The notes beneath the pieces are model-generated. The model did no database searches and was not told where the DNA came from. It saw only the letters and a list, made by a program, of their open reading frames with translations. A program made the translations under genes and the position numbers. This document shows positions 1 to 8,454 of a DNA stretch of 64,000 bases, in pieces. Each line of letters starts with the position of its first letter. Positions within the stretch are counted from its first letter, which is position 1. This DNA is from Burkholderiales bacterium (GTDB lineage: Bacteria; Pseudomonadota; Gammaproteobacteria; Burkholderiales; Burkholderiaceae_C), in the NCBI GenBank assembly GCA_017302655.1, contig JAFLDE010000012.1, forward strand, positions 1-64,000. Direction: 5' to 3'.

Positions 1-127
1 CAACATGCCCACGCTGATCACTCCTACTTCCCCTGCTCACTCCTTGAGCAGGTCAGTGTGTTTGCGTGGGTCAGTTTTGCGCGAGCATCACCCCGGTAGG
101 TGGGTCAGTTTTCGACGAGCGTCAACA
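1..127. mobile_element. Terminal fragment of an IS21-like insertion sequence
   Basis: Two imperfect direct repeats, 66-90 and 100-124, share 21 of 25 bases and both begin GTGGGTCAGTTTT; a shorter relative, GGTCAGTGTG, lies at 51-60. Repeated terminal motifs containing GGGTCAGTTTT (AAAACTGACCC on the other strand) are typical of IS21-family ends, which finish in CA, as here at 126-127. The boundary at 127 is set by where the radical SAM reading frame stops matching its family. No istA or istB coding sequence falls inside the window, so which end of the element this is cannot be decided. Confidence 0.7.
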
Positions 128-486
128 CGCAGTGCTTGCGGCGCGTCCATCTTGGCAAACAGTCGCGTTTCGAAGTCCAGGCCGGGCGAGAGGTTCAAAT
201 AGCTGTGGGTGGGCCGGGCATAGCAGTAAATGCAGCCATGCTCGCAGCCTCGGTAAGGGTTGATCGCCAACTCGAAGGGAATGTCGGGCGAGTGGTTGCG
301 ACTGAGAATCTGGCCGGCCTGAACCAACTCGACCTGGGTCGGGGGGTGCGCGACCGAAGGCTCGTCATCGCGCGGCCAACCGTCATCCTGAACCTCACGC
401 TGCAAGGATTCGAAGCGATGCGGAAACGGTGTGGCCGCGCCGCGCCCCTTGATCGTCGTTTCGCTTTGCAGCCACACCGTTCGCAT
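128..486 (-). pseudogene. PA0069-family radical SAM protein, 5' fragment cut by an insertion sequence
   Basis: About 120 residues of a radical SAM protein of the PA0069 type are readable. They include an IKGRG segment near the start and the iron-sulfur signature CEHGCIYC followed by YARPTHSYL. Intact relatives are about 350 residues or longer. Here the frame follows the family to the residues DAPQALR, then enters the IS21-like terminus, reads about 12 foreign codons and stops at 88. The radical SAM barrel is therefore lost and the product is probably non-functional. The gene follows dnaB on the same strand. The ATG at 486 sits one base from a LexA box, so a slightly later GTG could be the real start. 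Confidence 0.75.
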
Positions 487-487
487 A

Positions 488-503
488 CTGTGTATTTATA
501 CAG
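488..503 (-). promoter_or_regulatory. LexA (SOS) box
   Basis: CTGTGTATTTATACAG matches the consensus CTGT-N8-ACAG exactly, with an AT-rich centre. It lies between the dnaB stop and the start of the disrupted radical SAM gene, where bound LexA would block that gene's transcription. From memory, the Pseudomonas homologue of the gene belongs to the SOS regulon, which fits. Confidence 0.8.
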
Positions 504-517
504 CATGCGAACACCCA

Positions 518-1918
518 TCAGTAAGACGGCCCGCTGTACTCCGGTGCCAGGTTCTCGAACTTGGTGTGCATGCGCTGGAAGCCCAGCTTCACCGTGCCCA
601 CAGGGCCATTACGTTGTTTGGCGATGAGGATTTCCGCCACACCTGGCTCCTTGCACTGATCCTTGGTGTAGTACTCGTCGCGGTAGATGAACATGATGAT
701 GTCCGCGTCCTGCTCGATGGCGCCGGACTCGCGCAGATCGCTCATCATGGGGCGTTTGTCAGGGCGCTGCTCCACCGAACGGTTCAGCTGAGAAAGCGCG
801 ATCACCGGACACTGCAACTCCTTGGCCAGACCCTTCATGCCCCGGGAGATCTCACCCAGGACGGTTGCGCGGTTTTCTTCGTTGCTGCCATCACCCGCCA
901 TCAGCTGCAGGTAGTCGATGATGATCAGTCCAAGGGTGCCCCCGAACTCGCGCGCAATGCGCCGTGCCCGCGCACGCACCTCGGCGGCAGTCAGGCCCGG
1001 GGATTCATCGATGAAGAGCTGCGCGCTGCTCATCTTGTCCACCGCCTCGGTCAGCCGGCCCCACTCATCATCGGCCAGGCGGCCGGTGCGCAGATGGCTT
1101 TGGTCGATGCGACCGATGGAGCCCACCATGCGCAGTGCCAACTGAGCAGCGCCCATTTCCATGGAGAACACCAACACCGGCAGGCCTTCGTTGATGGCCA
1201 CGTTCTCGCCGATGTTGATGGCAAACGCGGTCTTGCCCATCGAGGGGCGCGCGGCCAGCACGATCAAGTCGCCCTTCTGCAGACCTGCTGTCATGCGGTC
1301 CAGGTCGTAAAAGCCGGTGCGTACGCCGGTGACATCCTCGGCGCCACTCTCCGCGAGCTCGTTGACACGATCCATCAGCTGCACCAGCAGCTTGTCCATG
1401 CGGTGGAAGCTTTGCGCGCCGCGCATGCCTTCCTCGCCTATGCGCAGGATGCGTGACTCGGCGTCGTCCAGGATGGCTCCCACGGTCTTGCCGGCGGGGT
1501 TCAGCGCATTGGAGGCAATCTCGTCGCTCGCGCTGACGAGCTTCCTCAGCACCGCGCGCTCGCGCACGATTTCCGCGTAGCGGCGCAGGTTGGCGGCACT
1601 GGGGACGGCCTGTGCCAACGCATTCAGGTATTCCAGCCCGCCGCAGTCTTCGGCCTTGCCCAGCAGGCTCAGCTCTTCGTTGACGGTGATGACATCAGCG
1701 GGCTTGCCAGCTGTGATGAGCTTGCCCACCGCCTGGAAGATGAGCTTGTGCTCCAGCCGGTAGAAGTCGTGGTCACCGACCAGATCGGCCGCACGGTCCC
1801 ATGCGCTGTTGTCGATGAGCAGACCGCCAAGCACCGACTGCTCGGCTTCGATCGAATGCGGCGGCACGCGCAGGCGCGCGATGTCTTCATCACGAGGCGC
1901 GCTCAGGGCATTGTTCAT
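518..1918 (-). CDS. dnaB: Replicative DNA helicase DnaB
   Basis: This is the hexameric 5'-3' helicase that unwinds DNA at the replication fork and recruits primase. The 466-residue product has an N-terminal domain starting around VPPHSIEAEQSVLGG. It also has a RecA-like C-terminal domain with a Walker A motif ARPSMGKT at about 223-230 and the DnaB signature region LIIIDYLQLM. The start MNNALSAPRD is chosen because it matches the family; an in-frame extension to 1984 would run through the terminator of the upstream ribosomal operon. The leader carries two DnaA-box-like sites. Length is normal and no defect is visible. Confidence 0.97.
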   Translation of the reverse strand: MNNALSAPRDEDIARLRVPPHSIEAEQSVLGGLLIDNSAWDRAADLVGDHDFYRLEHKLIFQAVGKLITAGKPADVITVNEELSLLGKAEDCGGLEYLNALAQAVPSAANLRRYAEIVRERAVLRKLVSASDEIASNALNPAGKTVGAILDDAESRILRIGEEGMRGAQSFHRMDKLLVQLMDRVNELAESGAEDVTGVRTGFYDLDRMTAGLQKGDLIVLAARPSMGKTAFAINIGENVAINEGLPVLVFSMEMGAAQLALRMVGSIGRIDQSHLRTGRLADDEWGRLTEAVDKMSSAQLFIDESPGLTAAEVRARARRIAREFGGTLGLIIIDYLQLMAGDGSNEENRATVLGEISRGMKGLAKELQCPVIALSQLNRSVEQRPDKRPMMSDLRESGAIEQDADIIMFIYRDEYYTKDQCKEPGVAEILIAKQRNGPVGTVKLGFQRMHTKFENLAPEYSGPSY

Positions 1919-1923
1919 AAGGC

Positions 1924-1953
1924 TGTGGACAAGAGTCTTGAAGCTGTGGGTAA
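1924..1953 (-). promoter_or_regulatory. Pair of DnaA-box-like 9-mers in the dnaB leader
   Basis: On the minus strand TTACCCACA (1953-1945) is followed, 21 bases from start to start, by TTGTCCACA (1932-1924). Each differs by one base from TTATCCACA. They end six bases before the dnaB start codon. DnaA control of the helicase gene is an inference. Confidence 0.5.
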
Positions 1954-1973
1954 TCAGCGCCCCAGAAAGCAAG

Positions 1974-2003
1974 AAGGCCGGCACCCTTGCGGGTGCCGGC
2001 CTT
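1974..2003 (-). terminator. Rho-independent terminator of the rpsF-rplI operon
   Basis: A perfect 13-bp stem (AAGGCCGGCACCC with its complement) closes a TTGC loop. It is followed on the minus strand by a T-rich stretch, CTTGCTTTC. It lies 30 bases after the rplI stop and before dnaB. Confidence 0.85.
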
Positions 2004-2033
2004 GCCTATTGGGCAGCTTGGCAGTGGCTAAGC

Positions 2034-2486
2034 TTACTCGGCGGCAGCGACCACGTGCACCGAGATTTCCACGGCCACGTCGGTGTGCAGACCCAGGCTC
2101 ACCGCAAAGTCGCCGGTGTGCTTCAGCGGGCCGTTGGGCAGGCGCACCATGGCCTTGACCACGTCGTGCCCTTCGGCCTTCAGCGAATCAGCGATGTCGG
2201 CGTTGGTGACCGAACCGAACAGACGGCCGTCCACACCCGCCTTCTGAGCGATGGTGACGGTCTTGCCAGTCAGCTTTTCGGCCAGGGCTTGCGCAGCGGC
2301 CAACTTCTCGGCAGCAACCTTCTCCAGTTCGGCACGCTTGGCTTCGAAATCCTTGATCGCCGACTCGGTGGCGCGGCGCGCCTGACGAGTCGGGATCAGG
2401 AAGTTGCGCGCGTACCCGTCCTTGACTTTGACGACATCGCCCAGGTTGCCCAAGTTGGCAATCTTTTCCAGCAGGATGACTTGCAT
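2034..2486 (-). CDS. rplI: 50S ribosomal protein L9
   Basis: The 150-residue protein begins [14 protein letters not shown] and contains the L9 signature region [17 protein letters not shown]. This is the N-terminal rRNA-binding domain, followed by the long connecting helix and a C-terminal domain. L9 binds 23S rRNA near the L1 stalk base. It is the last gene of rpsF-priB-rpsR-rplI, 12 bases after rpsR, and is followed by a strong terminator. Length is typical. Confidence 0.98.
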   Translation of the reverse strand: MQVILLEKIANLGNLGDVVKVKDGYARNFLIPTRQARRATESAIKDFEAKRAELEKVAAEKLAAAQALAEKLTGKTVTIAQKAGVDGRLFGSVTNADIADSLKAEGHDVVKAMVRLPNGPLKHTGDFAVSLGLHTDVAVEISVHVVAAAE

Positions 2487-2498
2487 GACGTGTACTCC

Positions 2499-2789
2499 TT
2501 AAGCCTTGTGCTGGTCGCTGTACGGCAGCAGGGCCAGGAAGCGAGCACGCTTGATGCAGGTGGTCAGCTGACGCTGGAAGATGGCACGGGTGCCAGTCAG
2601 GCGTGCCGGGGTGATCTTGCCGTTCTCGGCGATGAAATCGCGCAGGACGTCAACGTCCTTGTAGTCGATCTGCTCGACACCGGTGACGGTGAAGCGGCAG
2701 AAGCGCTTACGACGGAACAGCAGCGATTGTTGGTTGCGCTTGGGCTTCTTGTCCTTGGAGAAGCGACCCTTACCACGGGAAATGGCCAT
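2499..2789 (-). CDS. rpsR: 30S ribosomal protein S18
   Basis: A 96-residue basic protein begins [15 protein letters not shown] and contains [10 protein letters not shown] and the conserved ITPARLTGT motif. S18 forms a heterodimer with S6 on the platform of the small subunit. The frame stays open upstream to 2930 but that part overlaps priB and has no S18 character, so the start at 2789, with AGAGG upstream, is preferred. Confidence 0.97.
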   Translation of the reverse strand: MAISRGKGRFSKDKKPKRNQQSLLFRRKRFCRFTVTGVEQIDYKDVDVLRDFIAENGKITPARLTGTRAIFQRQLTTCIKRARFLALLPYSDQHKA

Positions 2790-2829
2790 GATGAGACCTC
2801 TTGGAAATGATGTGTTGCTGGGGGACTGA

Positions 2830-3114
2830 TCAGACTTGCACAGGTTCAACGTCGCTGAGGTGGAACACCACCCCTTTGCCGTTGCGCCCCGGCGCCAGGA
2901 ACCCTGTCCAGAGGAACAGGTCGCCAGCACCGAGTTGGGGGAGCCTTCGCGCCAGTTCCCCGAGGGCCACGGCGTGAAGTCGGAGGATGACGCGGCGCGG
3001 GTGACCCGCTTCCATCGCCTGCCCCTGATGCTCCAGCGTCAGGTCCAATGCCGGCACGCCGGCGGGGGTGGTGCGCAACGCGGCCTGGTCGATCCACCGG
3101 GCGGTCAACCGCAA
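2830..3114 (-). CDS. priB: Primosomal replication protein N (PriB)
   Basis: A small single-stranded-DNA-binding OB-fold protein that helps reload DnaB at stalled forks. The 94 residues contain [16 protein letters not shown] and the C-terminal [21 protein letters not shown], which match PriB. It sits in its usual place between rpsF and rpsR. The start is uncertain. There is no ATG, and in family members Met precedes NRLRLTAR-like sequence, but here that codon is ATC at 3123. A TTG at 3114 with GAAGG ten bases upstream is taken as the start. Confidence 0.85.
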   Translation of the reverse strand: MRLTARWIDQAALRTTPAGVPALDLTLEHQGQAMEAGHPRRVILRLHAVALGELARRLPQLGAGDLFLWTGFLAPGRNGKGVVFHLSDVEPVQV

Positions 3115-3193
3115 GCGGTTGATGCCTTCGGGCGCTTCGGCGGCGAGCTCTTGAACCAGTGGCTTTGTCCTTTCAATACCTGCTGGGTTGAAC

Positions 3194-3559
3194 TCAGGCG
3201 GCTGCCGTTTCCTGCTGCGCCTTACGCGACTCTTCGCGCTCGACCACCTTCATCATGACGGAAGGGGCGGTCACGGCCGCGTCCATCTTGACGGTCAGGT
3301 GACGCAGCACAGCGTCGTTGTAGCGGAAGCCGGTTTCCAGCTCGGCCAGCACTTCCTTGCTGGTCTCGATGTTCAGGCACACGTAGTGGGCCTTGGCGAG
3401 CTTCTGGATCATGTAGGCCAACTGGCGGCGGCCCCAGTCCTCCACGCGGTGCACAGCACCGCCAGCGGCGGTGACGATGCCCTTGTAGCGCTCCAGCATG
3501 GCCGGAACTTGCTCGCTCTGATCCGGGTGGATCAACAGCACGATTTCGTAGTGACGCAT
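3194..3559 (-). CDS. rpsF: 30S ribosomal protein S6
   Basis: The 121-residue protein begins [18 protein letters not shown] and carries [16 protein letters not shown], as in bacterial S6. It pairs with S18 on the central domain of 16S rRNA. It is the first gene of the rpsF-priB-rpsR-rplI operon. The ATG at 3559 is preferred over an in-frame extension into ppsA because the family begins exactly here. The C-terminal tail is short, alanine- and glutamate-rich, and ends [13 protein letters not shown]. Confidence 0.98.
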   Translation of the reverse strand: MRHYEIVLLIHPDQSEQVPAMLERYKGIVTAAGGAVHRVEDWGRRQLAYMIQKLAKAHYVCLNIETSKEVLAELETGFRYNDAVLRHLTVKMDAAVTAPSVMMKVVEREESRKAQQETAAA

Positions 3560-3636
3560 GAATGCTCCTTGTGGATTCCGAAGTTGGAAGCCACGACCCG
3601 CGTCGGTGGGCCGTGGCAAGGCGTGAAAAGCCGGCG

Positions 3637-3642
3637 AGTATA
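3637..3642 (-). promoter_or_regulatory. Likely -10 element for rpsF operon
   Basis: TATACT on the minus strand lies 78 bases upstream of the rpsF start and just after the 3' end of ppsA. A short inverted repeat at 3643-3658 (TCCGGGA and TCCCGGA) lies directly upstream. No clear -35 is visible. Confidence 0.4.
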
Positions 3643-3669
3643 TCCGGGAACTCCCGGACGCCCTGGGAC

Positions 3670-6066
3670 TTACTTCTTTCCGGCCAGCAGCAGCCAGGTG
3701 TCCTGCACCGTGTCCGGGTTCAGCGAGATGGACGTGATGCCCTCCCCCGCCAGCCATTCGGCGAAGTCCGGGTGGTCGCTGGGCCCTTGGCCGCAAATGC
3801 CGATGTACTTGCCCGTTGCACGGCAAGCGTTGATGGCGCGGCTGATGAGCGAACGCACCGCCGGATCGCGCTCATCGAAATCGCCGGCCAACTGCTCCAG
3901 GCCCGAGTCGCGATCCAGGCCCAAGGTGAGCTGGGTCAGGTCGTTGGAACCGATGCTCATGCCGTCGAAGTGTTCAAGGAACTGGTCGGCCAGGATGGCG
4001 TTGCTCGGCACCTCGCACATCATGATCACGCGCAGGCCGTTCTCGCCGCGCTTCAGGCCGCGCTCGGCCAGCATGGCGACGACGCGCTCGGCCTGCTTCA
4101 CGGTGCGCACGAAGGGCACCATGATCTCGACGTTGGTCAGGCCCATGTCCTGGCGCACGCGCTTGAGCGCCTCGCACTCCATCGCGAAGGCGTCGGAAAA
4201 GTCGCCGCTGATGTAGCGGCTGGCACCGCGGAAGCCGAGCATCGGGTTCTCTTCATCCGGCTCATAGCGCGAACCGCCGATCAGCTTGCGGTACTCGTTG
4301 CTCTTGAAGTCGGACAAACGAACGATGGCCGGGCGCGGGTAGAAGGCCGCTGCGATGGTGGCGATGCCTTCGGCCAGCTTGTCCACGTAGAAGGCGCGCG
4401 GGCTGGCGTGGCCGCGGGCCACAGACTCCACGGCCTTCTTCAGGTCGGCGTCGATGGCCGGGTAGTCCAGGATGGCCTTGGGGTGGACGCCGATGTTGTT
4501 GTTGATGATGAACTCAAGCCGCGCCAGACCCACACCGCCGCCGGGCATCTGCGCAAAGTTGAACGCCAGCTGCGGGTTGCCGACGTTCATCATGATCTTG
4601 ACCGGGCAGTAGGGCAGCTCGCGCTGCTCGACCTCGCTGACCTCGGCCTCGATGAGCCCGTCATAAATGAAGCCGGTGTCCCCTTCCGAGCAGGCCACAG
4701 TGACGAGCTGCCCGTCCTTGAGCTTGTCGGTGGCGTCGTGGCAGCCCACCACGGCGGGAATGCCAAGCTCACGCGCAATGATGGCCGCGTGGCAGGTGCG
4801 ACCGCCGCGGTTCGTGACGATGGCCGACGCACGCTTCATCACCGGCTCCCAGTTCGGGTCGGTCATGTCGGTCACCAGCACGTCACCAGGCTGCACGCGC
4901 TCCATCTCGGCCGTGCTCTGCACCAGGCGCACCGGGCCAGTGCCCACTTTCTGACCGATGGCGCGGCCTTCCACCAGCACGACGCTGTCCTTGCCAGCCT
5001 TGAGCTTGTAGCGGTGCTCGACGGTGGCCTGGCTCTTCACCGTTTCCGGTCGCGCCTGCAGGATGTAGAGCTTGCCGTCCTGGCCGTCCTTGCCCCATTC
5101 GATGTCCATCGGGCGGCCGTAATGCTGCTCGATGACCAGCGCATAGCGCGCCAGTTCTTCCACGTCGGCATCGTTCAGCGAGTAGCGGTTGCGCAGTTCC
5201 ACCGCCGTGTCCTCGGTCTTGACCAGACGCCCCGTCGCGGCGCGCTCCTCGTCAGAGGAGAAACCCATGCGGATCAGCTTGCTGCCCAGGTTGCGGCGAA
5301 TCAGCGCCTTCTGACCCTTCTTCAGCGCCGGCTTGAAGACGTAGAACTCATCCGGGTTCACGGCGCCCTGCACCACGGTCTCCCCGAGGCCGTAGCTGCT
5401 GGTGATGAAAACCACGTCCTTGAAGCCGGACTCGGTGTCGATGGTGAACATCACGCCGGCGGACCCGAGGTCGGAGCGCACCATGCGCTGGATGCCGGCC
5501 GACAAGGCCACCTCCGCATGCACGAAGCCCTTGTGCACGCGGTAGGAAATGGCGCGGTCGTTGTACAGGCTGGCGAAAACCTCGCGCACCTTGTGCAGCA
5601 CGTCTTCGATGCCCACCACATTCAGGAAGGTTTCCTGCTGGCCGGCAAATGAAGCATCGGGCAGGTCTTCGGCGGTGGCGGAGGAACGGACGGCGAAGGA
5701 ACCACCACCGGCCGCGTCCAGTTGCGCGAAGCTGTTGCGGATCTCCGCCTCGAGGGCCGACGGGAAGGGCTGCTCCATCACCCACGCACGAATCTCGGCG
5801 CCGGCCTCAGCCAAGGCCCGTACGTCGTCGGTATCCAGCGTCTCCAGGCGGGTCGCGATGCGCGCGTCCAGGCCCCCCGCCTTCAGGAACTCGCGGAAGG
5901 CGTGCGCGGTGGTGGCGAAGCCGCCCGGTACCCGCACATGGCTCTCGGCCAGGTGGTGAATCATTTCGCCGAGGGAGGCGTTCTTGCCGCCCACCACCTC
6001 GACATCTTCCATCCTCAGATGTTCAAACGGGACGACCAGGGCGGTCGGCTCAAAGCGTGCAGACAT
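3670..6066 (-). CDS. ppsA: Phosphoenolpyruvate synthase
   Basis: Pyruvate, water dikinase converts pyruvate and ATP to PEP, AMP and phosphate, feeding gluconeogenesis. The 798 residues show an N-terminal ATP-grasp domain ([10 protein letters not shown] at 27-36, [19 protein letters not shown] around 124-142). The mobile phosphohistidine domain has the catalytic His at about 426 in [11 protein letters not shown]. The C-terminal PEP-binding barrel has [18 protein letters not shown] and the Cys-containing GICGQGPSD. It is divergent from ppsR, whose product controls it by reversible phosphorylation. Length is normal. Confidence 0.97.
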   Translation of the reverse strand: MSARFEPTALVVPFEHLRMEDVEVVGGKNASLGEMIHHLAESHVRVPGGFATTAHAFREFLKAGGLDARIATRLETLDTDDVRALAEAGAEIRAWVMEQPFPSALEAEIRNSFAQLDAAGGGSFAVRSSATAEDLPDASFAGQQETFLNVVGIEDVLHKVREVFASLYNDRAISYRVHKGFVHAEVALSAGIQRMVRSDLGSAGVMFTIDTESGFKDVVFITSSYGLGETVVQGAVNPDEFYVFKPALKKGQKALIRRNLGSKLIRMGFSSDEERAATGRLVKTEDTAVELRNRYSLNDADVEELARYALVIEQHYGRPMDIEWGKDGQDGKLYILQARPETVKSQATVEHRYKLKAGKDSVVLVEGRAIGQKVGTGPVRLVQSTAEMERVQPGDVLVTDMTDPNWEPVMKRASAIVTNRGGRTCHAAIIARELGIPAVVGCHDATDKLKDGQLVTVACSEGDTGFIYDGLIEAEVSEVEQRELPYCPVKIMMNVGNPQLAFNFAQMPGGGVGLARLEFIINNNIGVHPKAILDYPAIDADLKKAVESVARGHASPRAFYVDKLAEGIATIAAAFYPRPAIVRLSDFKSNEYRKLIGGSRYEPDEENPMLGFRGASRYISGDFSDAFAMECEALKRVRQDMGLTNVEIMVPFVRTVKQAERVVAMLAERGLKRGENGLRVIMMCEVPSNAILADQFLEHFDGMSIGSNDLTQLTLGLDRDSGLEQLAGDFDERDPAVRSLISRAINACRATGKYIGICGQGPSDHPDFAEWLAGEGITSISLNPDTVQDTWLLLAGKK

Positions 6067-6171
6067 GGGGAAGTTCCAGGAGAGTGAAGAAAAGCGGGCG
6101 AGCGCAGACCCCCAGCCACTTTGGAGGTGAGTTGTTCTGGGGCAAGGGGCGTGCGGCTCAAGATGGCGGCA

Positions 6172-6177
6172 ATTCTA
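6172..6177 (-). promoter_or_regulatory. TAGAAT -10-like element upstream of ppsA
   Basis: On the minus strand TCTAGAATTGCCGCC lies about 105 bases before the ppsA start. The same TAGAAT followed by a CCGCC-like sequence recurs at other leaders in this window. No convincing -35 is present. Confidence 0.4.
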
Positions 6178-6226
6178 GAGAGCGGGCCTAGCATGGGAAC
6201 CCCTCGTAACCAGCCCGCCTCGCTTC

Positions 6227-7048
6227 ATGCCGAATCGCACCGTGTACTTTTTGTCGGATGGCACCGGCATCACCGCCGAGAACTTCGGCAACTCGATCCT
6301 GGCGCAGTTCGAGGGCAAACCGCGCCATGTGCGCCGGCCGTTCATCGACAGCGCCGAGAAGGCCTACGAGGTCTGCCGCGAGATCAACGAGACCAGCGTG
6401 CGTGAAGGCAAGCGCGCCGTGGTCTTCGCCACCCTGGTGAACACCGAGGTGCTGCGCATCGTGCGCAGCGAGTGCCAGGGTCTGTTGCTCGACATGTTTG
6501 CCGCCTTCATTGCCCCGCTCGAGGAGGAATTCGGTCTGAAGAGCAGCCACCGCGTCGGCCGCTTCTCGGACGCTGCCAAGAGCCGCGAGTACGACGAGCG
6601 GATCGAAGCCATCAACTTCAGCCTTGCGCACGATGACGGCCAGAGCGCACGCAATTTGGCGGCCGCCGATGTGATCCTGGTTGGGGTGAGCCGCTGCGGC
6701 AAGACGCCAACCTCGCTCTACCTGGCGATGCAACACGGCATCAAGGCCGCCAACTACCCGCTCATCCCCGAGGATTTCGAACGCGGCAAGCTGCCCTCGG
6801 CCATCGTCGAACACAAGGGCAAGTGCTTTGGCCTCACCATCGATCCGGAGCGGCTTGCCCATGTGCGCAACGAACGGCGCCCCGGCAGCAAGTACGCCGA
6901 CCTGCTGAACTGCCGCTACGAAGTGAATGAGGCCGAGCGCATGATGAAGCGCGACGGCATTGCCTGGCTCTCCAGCACGCACAAGAGCATCGAGGAAATC
7001 GCCACCACCATCCTGCGCGACATTCGGCCGGATCGCTTGGTCTATTGA
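6227..7048 (+). CDS. ppsR: PEP synthetase regulatory protein (kinase/pyrophosphorylase, DUF299)
   Basis: The product is a bifunctional regulator that inactivates PEP synthase by ADP-dependent threonine phosphorylation and reactivates it by phosphate-dependent removal. The 273 residues begin MPNRTVYFLSDGTGITAE, the hallmark DUF299 start. They contain the P-loop GVSRCGKTPTSLYLA (about 153-167) and the family segment HGIKAANYPLIPEDF. It is divergent from ppsA with 160 bp between, the usual functional pairing. The last 7 bases overlap the 3' end of glgA on the opposite strand. Confidence 0.96.
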   Translation: MPNRTVYFLSDGTGITAENFGNSILAQFEGKPRHVRRPFIDSAEKAYEVCREINETSVREGKRAVVFATLVNTEVLRIVRSECQGLLLDMFAAFIAPLEEEFGLKSSHRVGRFSDAAKSREYDERIEAINFSLAHDDGQSARNLAAADVILVGVSRCGKTPTSLYLAMQHGIKAANYPLIPEDFERGKLPSAIVEHKGKCFGLTIDPERLAHVRNERRPGSKYADLLNCRYEVNEAERMMKRDGIAWLSSTHKSIEEIATTILRDIRPDRLVY

Positions 7049-8454
7049 AACAGGTTTCGGTAGAGGGCCAGGTAGCGCTGGGCTGCGGCCTCCCAACCGA
7101 AGTCCTGCGCCATGGCGCGGCGCTGCACCTGGCGCCAGAGCGTGGGCTTGCGCCACAGGGTGAAGGCGCGCTCCAAGGCGCGCCGGTAGTCGGCCGTCTC
7201 GAAGCGCTCGAACACGAAGCCGGTGGCGCGGTCGGCCTCCAGATCCTCCAGCGTGCAGTCCACCACCGTATCCGCCAGACCGCCCACGCGCCGTACCATG
7301 GGTAGCGTGCCGTACTTCAGGCCGTAGAGTTGGCTCAGGCCACAGGGCTCAAAGCGCGAGGGCATCAGCACCACGTCAGCGCCGGCGTAGATGCGATGCG
7401 CCAGCGCTTCGTCAAACGCCTGTGCCAGCGCCACCTGGCCCGCATGTGTCTGCGCGGCAAATGCCATGCGCGGTGCTTCCTCGCCCTGCCCCAGCACCAC
7501 CAGCTGTCCACCTTGGTCAAGCAACTCAGGCAAGGCATCCAGCACCAAGGGCAGGCCCTTCTGCTCGGTAAGCCGACTGACCACCGCAAATAGCGGCCCT
7601 TCAGACGTCGAAAGGCCGAACTCGCGGCGTAGCGCGTCCTTGCACTGCGCCTTGGCGGCCCATTGACCTGCGCGATAGCGGGTGGGCAGCGCTGGATCAG
7701 TGGCCGGATTCCACACCGCTGCATCGACACCGTTGAGGATGCCATGCAGCGCGTCCGCACGCCTGCGCAGCAGGCCGTCCAGGCCACAGCCCTGCTCGGC
7801 CGTCTGAATCTCCTTCGCGTAGCCCGGCGACACGGTGCTGAGCTGGTCGGCGAACTGCAGGCCCGCCTTCATGAAGCTGAGCTGGCCAAAGAACTCCACG
7901 CCCTCCAGCCCGAACCAGCCGGCGGGCAGGCCCAGCAGCGGGAACTCGGACGCTGGGAACAGGCCCTGGTAGGCGAGGTTGTGCACGGTGAACAGGCTGC
8001 GCGTGCCACTGCGCAGCTGCGCCCGACTCCAGGCCAACTGGGCGCAGGCCGCGCCGGCATGCCAGTCGTGCGCATGCAGCAGCTGCGGGGCCCAGCCGAG
8101 GTCCCAGCCCTCGCACAGGCGCACGGCGGCGGCGCCCAGGCGGGCGAAGCGGGCCGCATCGTCAGCGTGGCCATAGAGCGGCCCGTCTCGCTCAAAGCTC
8201 TCGTGTGCCAGCAGATAGACCGGGATGCCGTTGAAGCCGGGCAACTGCCCGCGAAGTAGAGGGCCGGCTGCAGTGTCCGGCGCCAACGCCTCGGCGCCTT
8301 CCAGCGCGTGCATCAAGGCCGGGTGACCGGGCAGCAGCAGGCGCGGTTCAGCGCCAGCGTCGCGCAGAGCCACAGGCAAGGCGGCCGCCACATCGGCCAG
8401 CCCTCCGGTTTTGATGAAGGGAAATAGCTCGGCGCTGAGCTGCAGGACACGCAT
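7042..8454 (-). CDS. glgA: Glycogen synthase (ADP-glucose dependent)
   Basis: A GT5-family glucosyltransferase that extends alpha-1,4-glucan from ADP-glucose. The 470 residues begin with the ADP-glucose-binding KTGGLADV motif at 15-22 and include LLHAHDWHA and the C-terminal nucleotide-binding region PSRFEPCGLSQLYGLKYG. The start overlaps the glgC stop, so the two genes form an operon with glgC first. No branching enzyme or phosphorylase gene is next to them. The 3' end meets ppsR tail to tail. Confidence 0.97.
   Translation of the reverse strand: MRVLQLSAELFPFIKTGGLADVAAALPVALRDAGAEPRLLLPGHPALMHALEGAEALAPDTAAGPLLRGQLPGFNGIPVYLLAHESFERDGPLYGHADDAARFARLGAAAVRLCEGWDLGWAPQLLHAHDWHAGAACAQLAWSRAQLRSGTRSLFTVHNLAYQGLFPASEFPLLGLPAGWFGLEGVEFFGQLSFMKAGLQFADQLSTVSPGYAKEIQTAEQGCGLDGLLRRRADALHGILNGVDAAVWNPATDPALPTRYRAGQWAAKAQCKDALRREFGLSTSEGPLFAVVSRLTEQKGLPLVLDALPELLDQGGQLVVLGQGEEAPRMAFAAQTHAGQVALAQAFDEALAHRIYAGADVVLMPSRFEPCGLSQLYGLKYGTLPMVRRVGGLADTVVDCTLEDLEADRATGFVFERFETADYRRALERAFTLWRKPTLWRQVQRRAMAQDFGWEAAAQRYLALYRNLFQ

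Noticed and set aside
3562-5652. Long plus-strand open frame of about 696 codons antisense to ppsA
   Set aside because: It is the shadow of a GC-rich minus-strand gene; the translation is His/Ala/Val/Arg-rich with no family similarity, while ppsA has full catalytic motifs.
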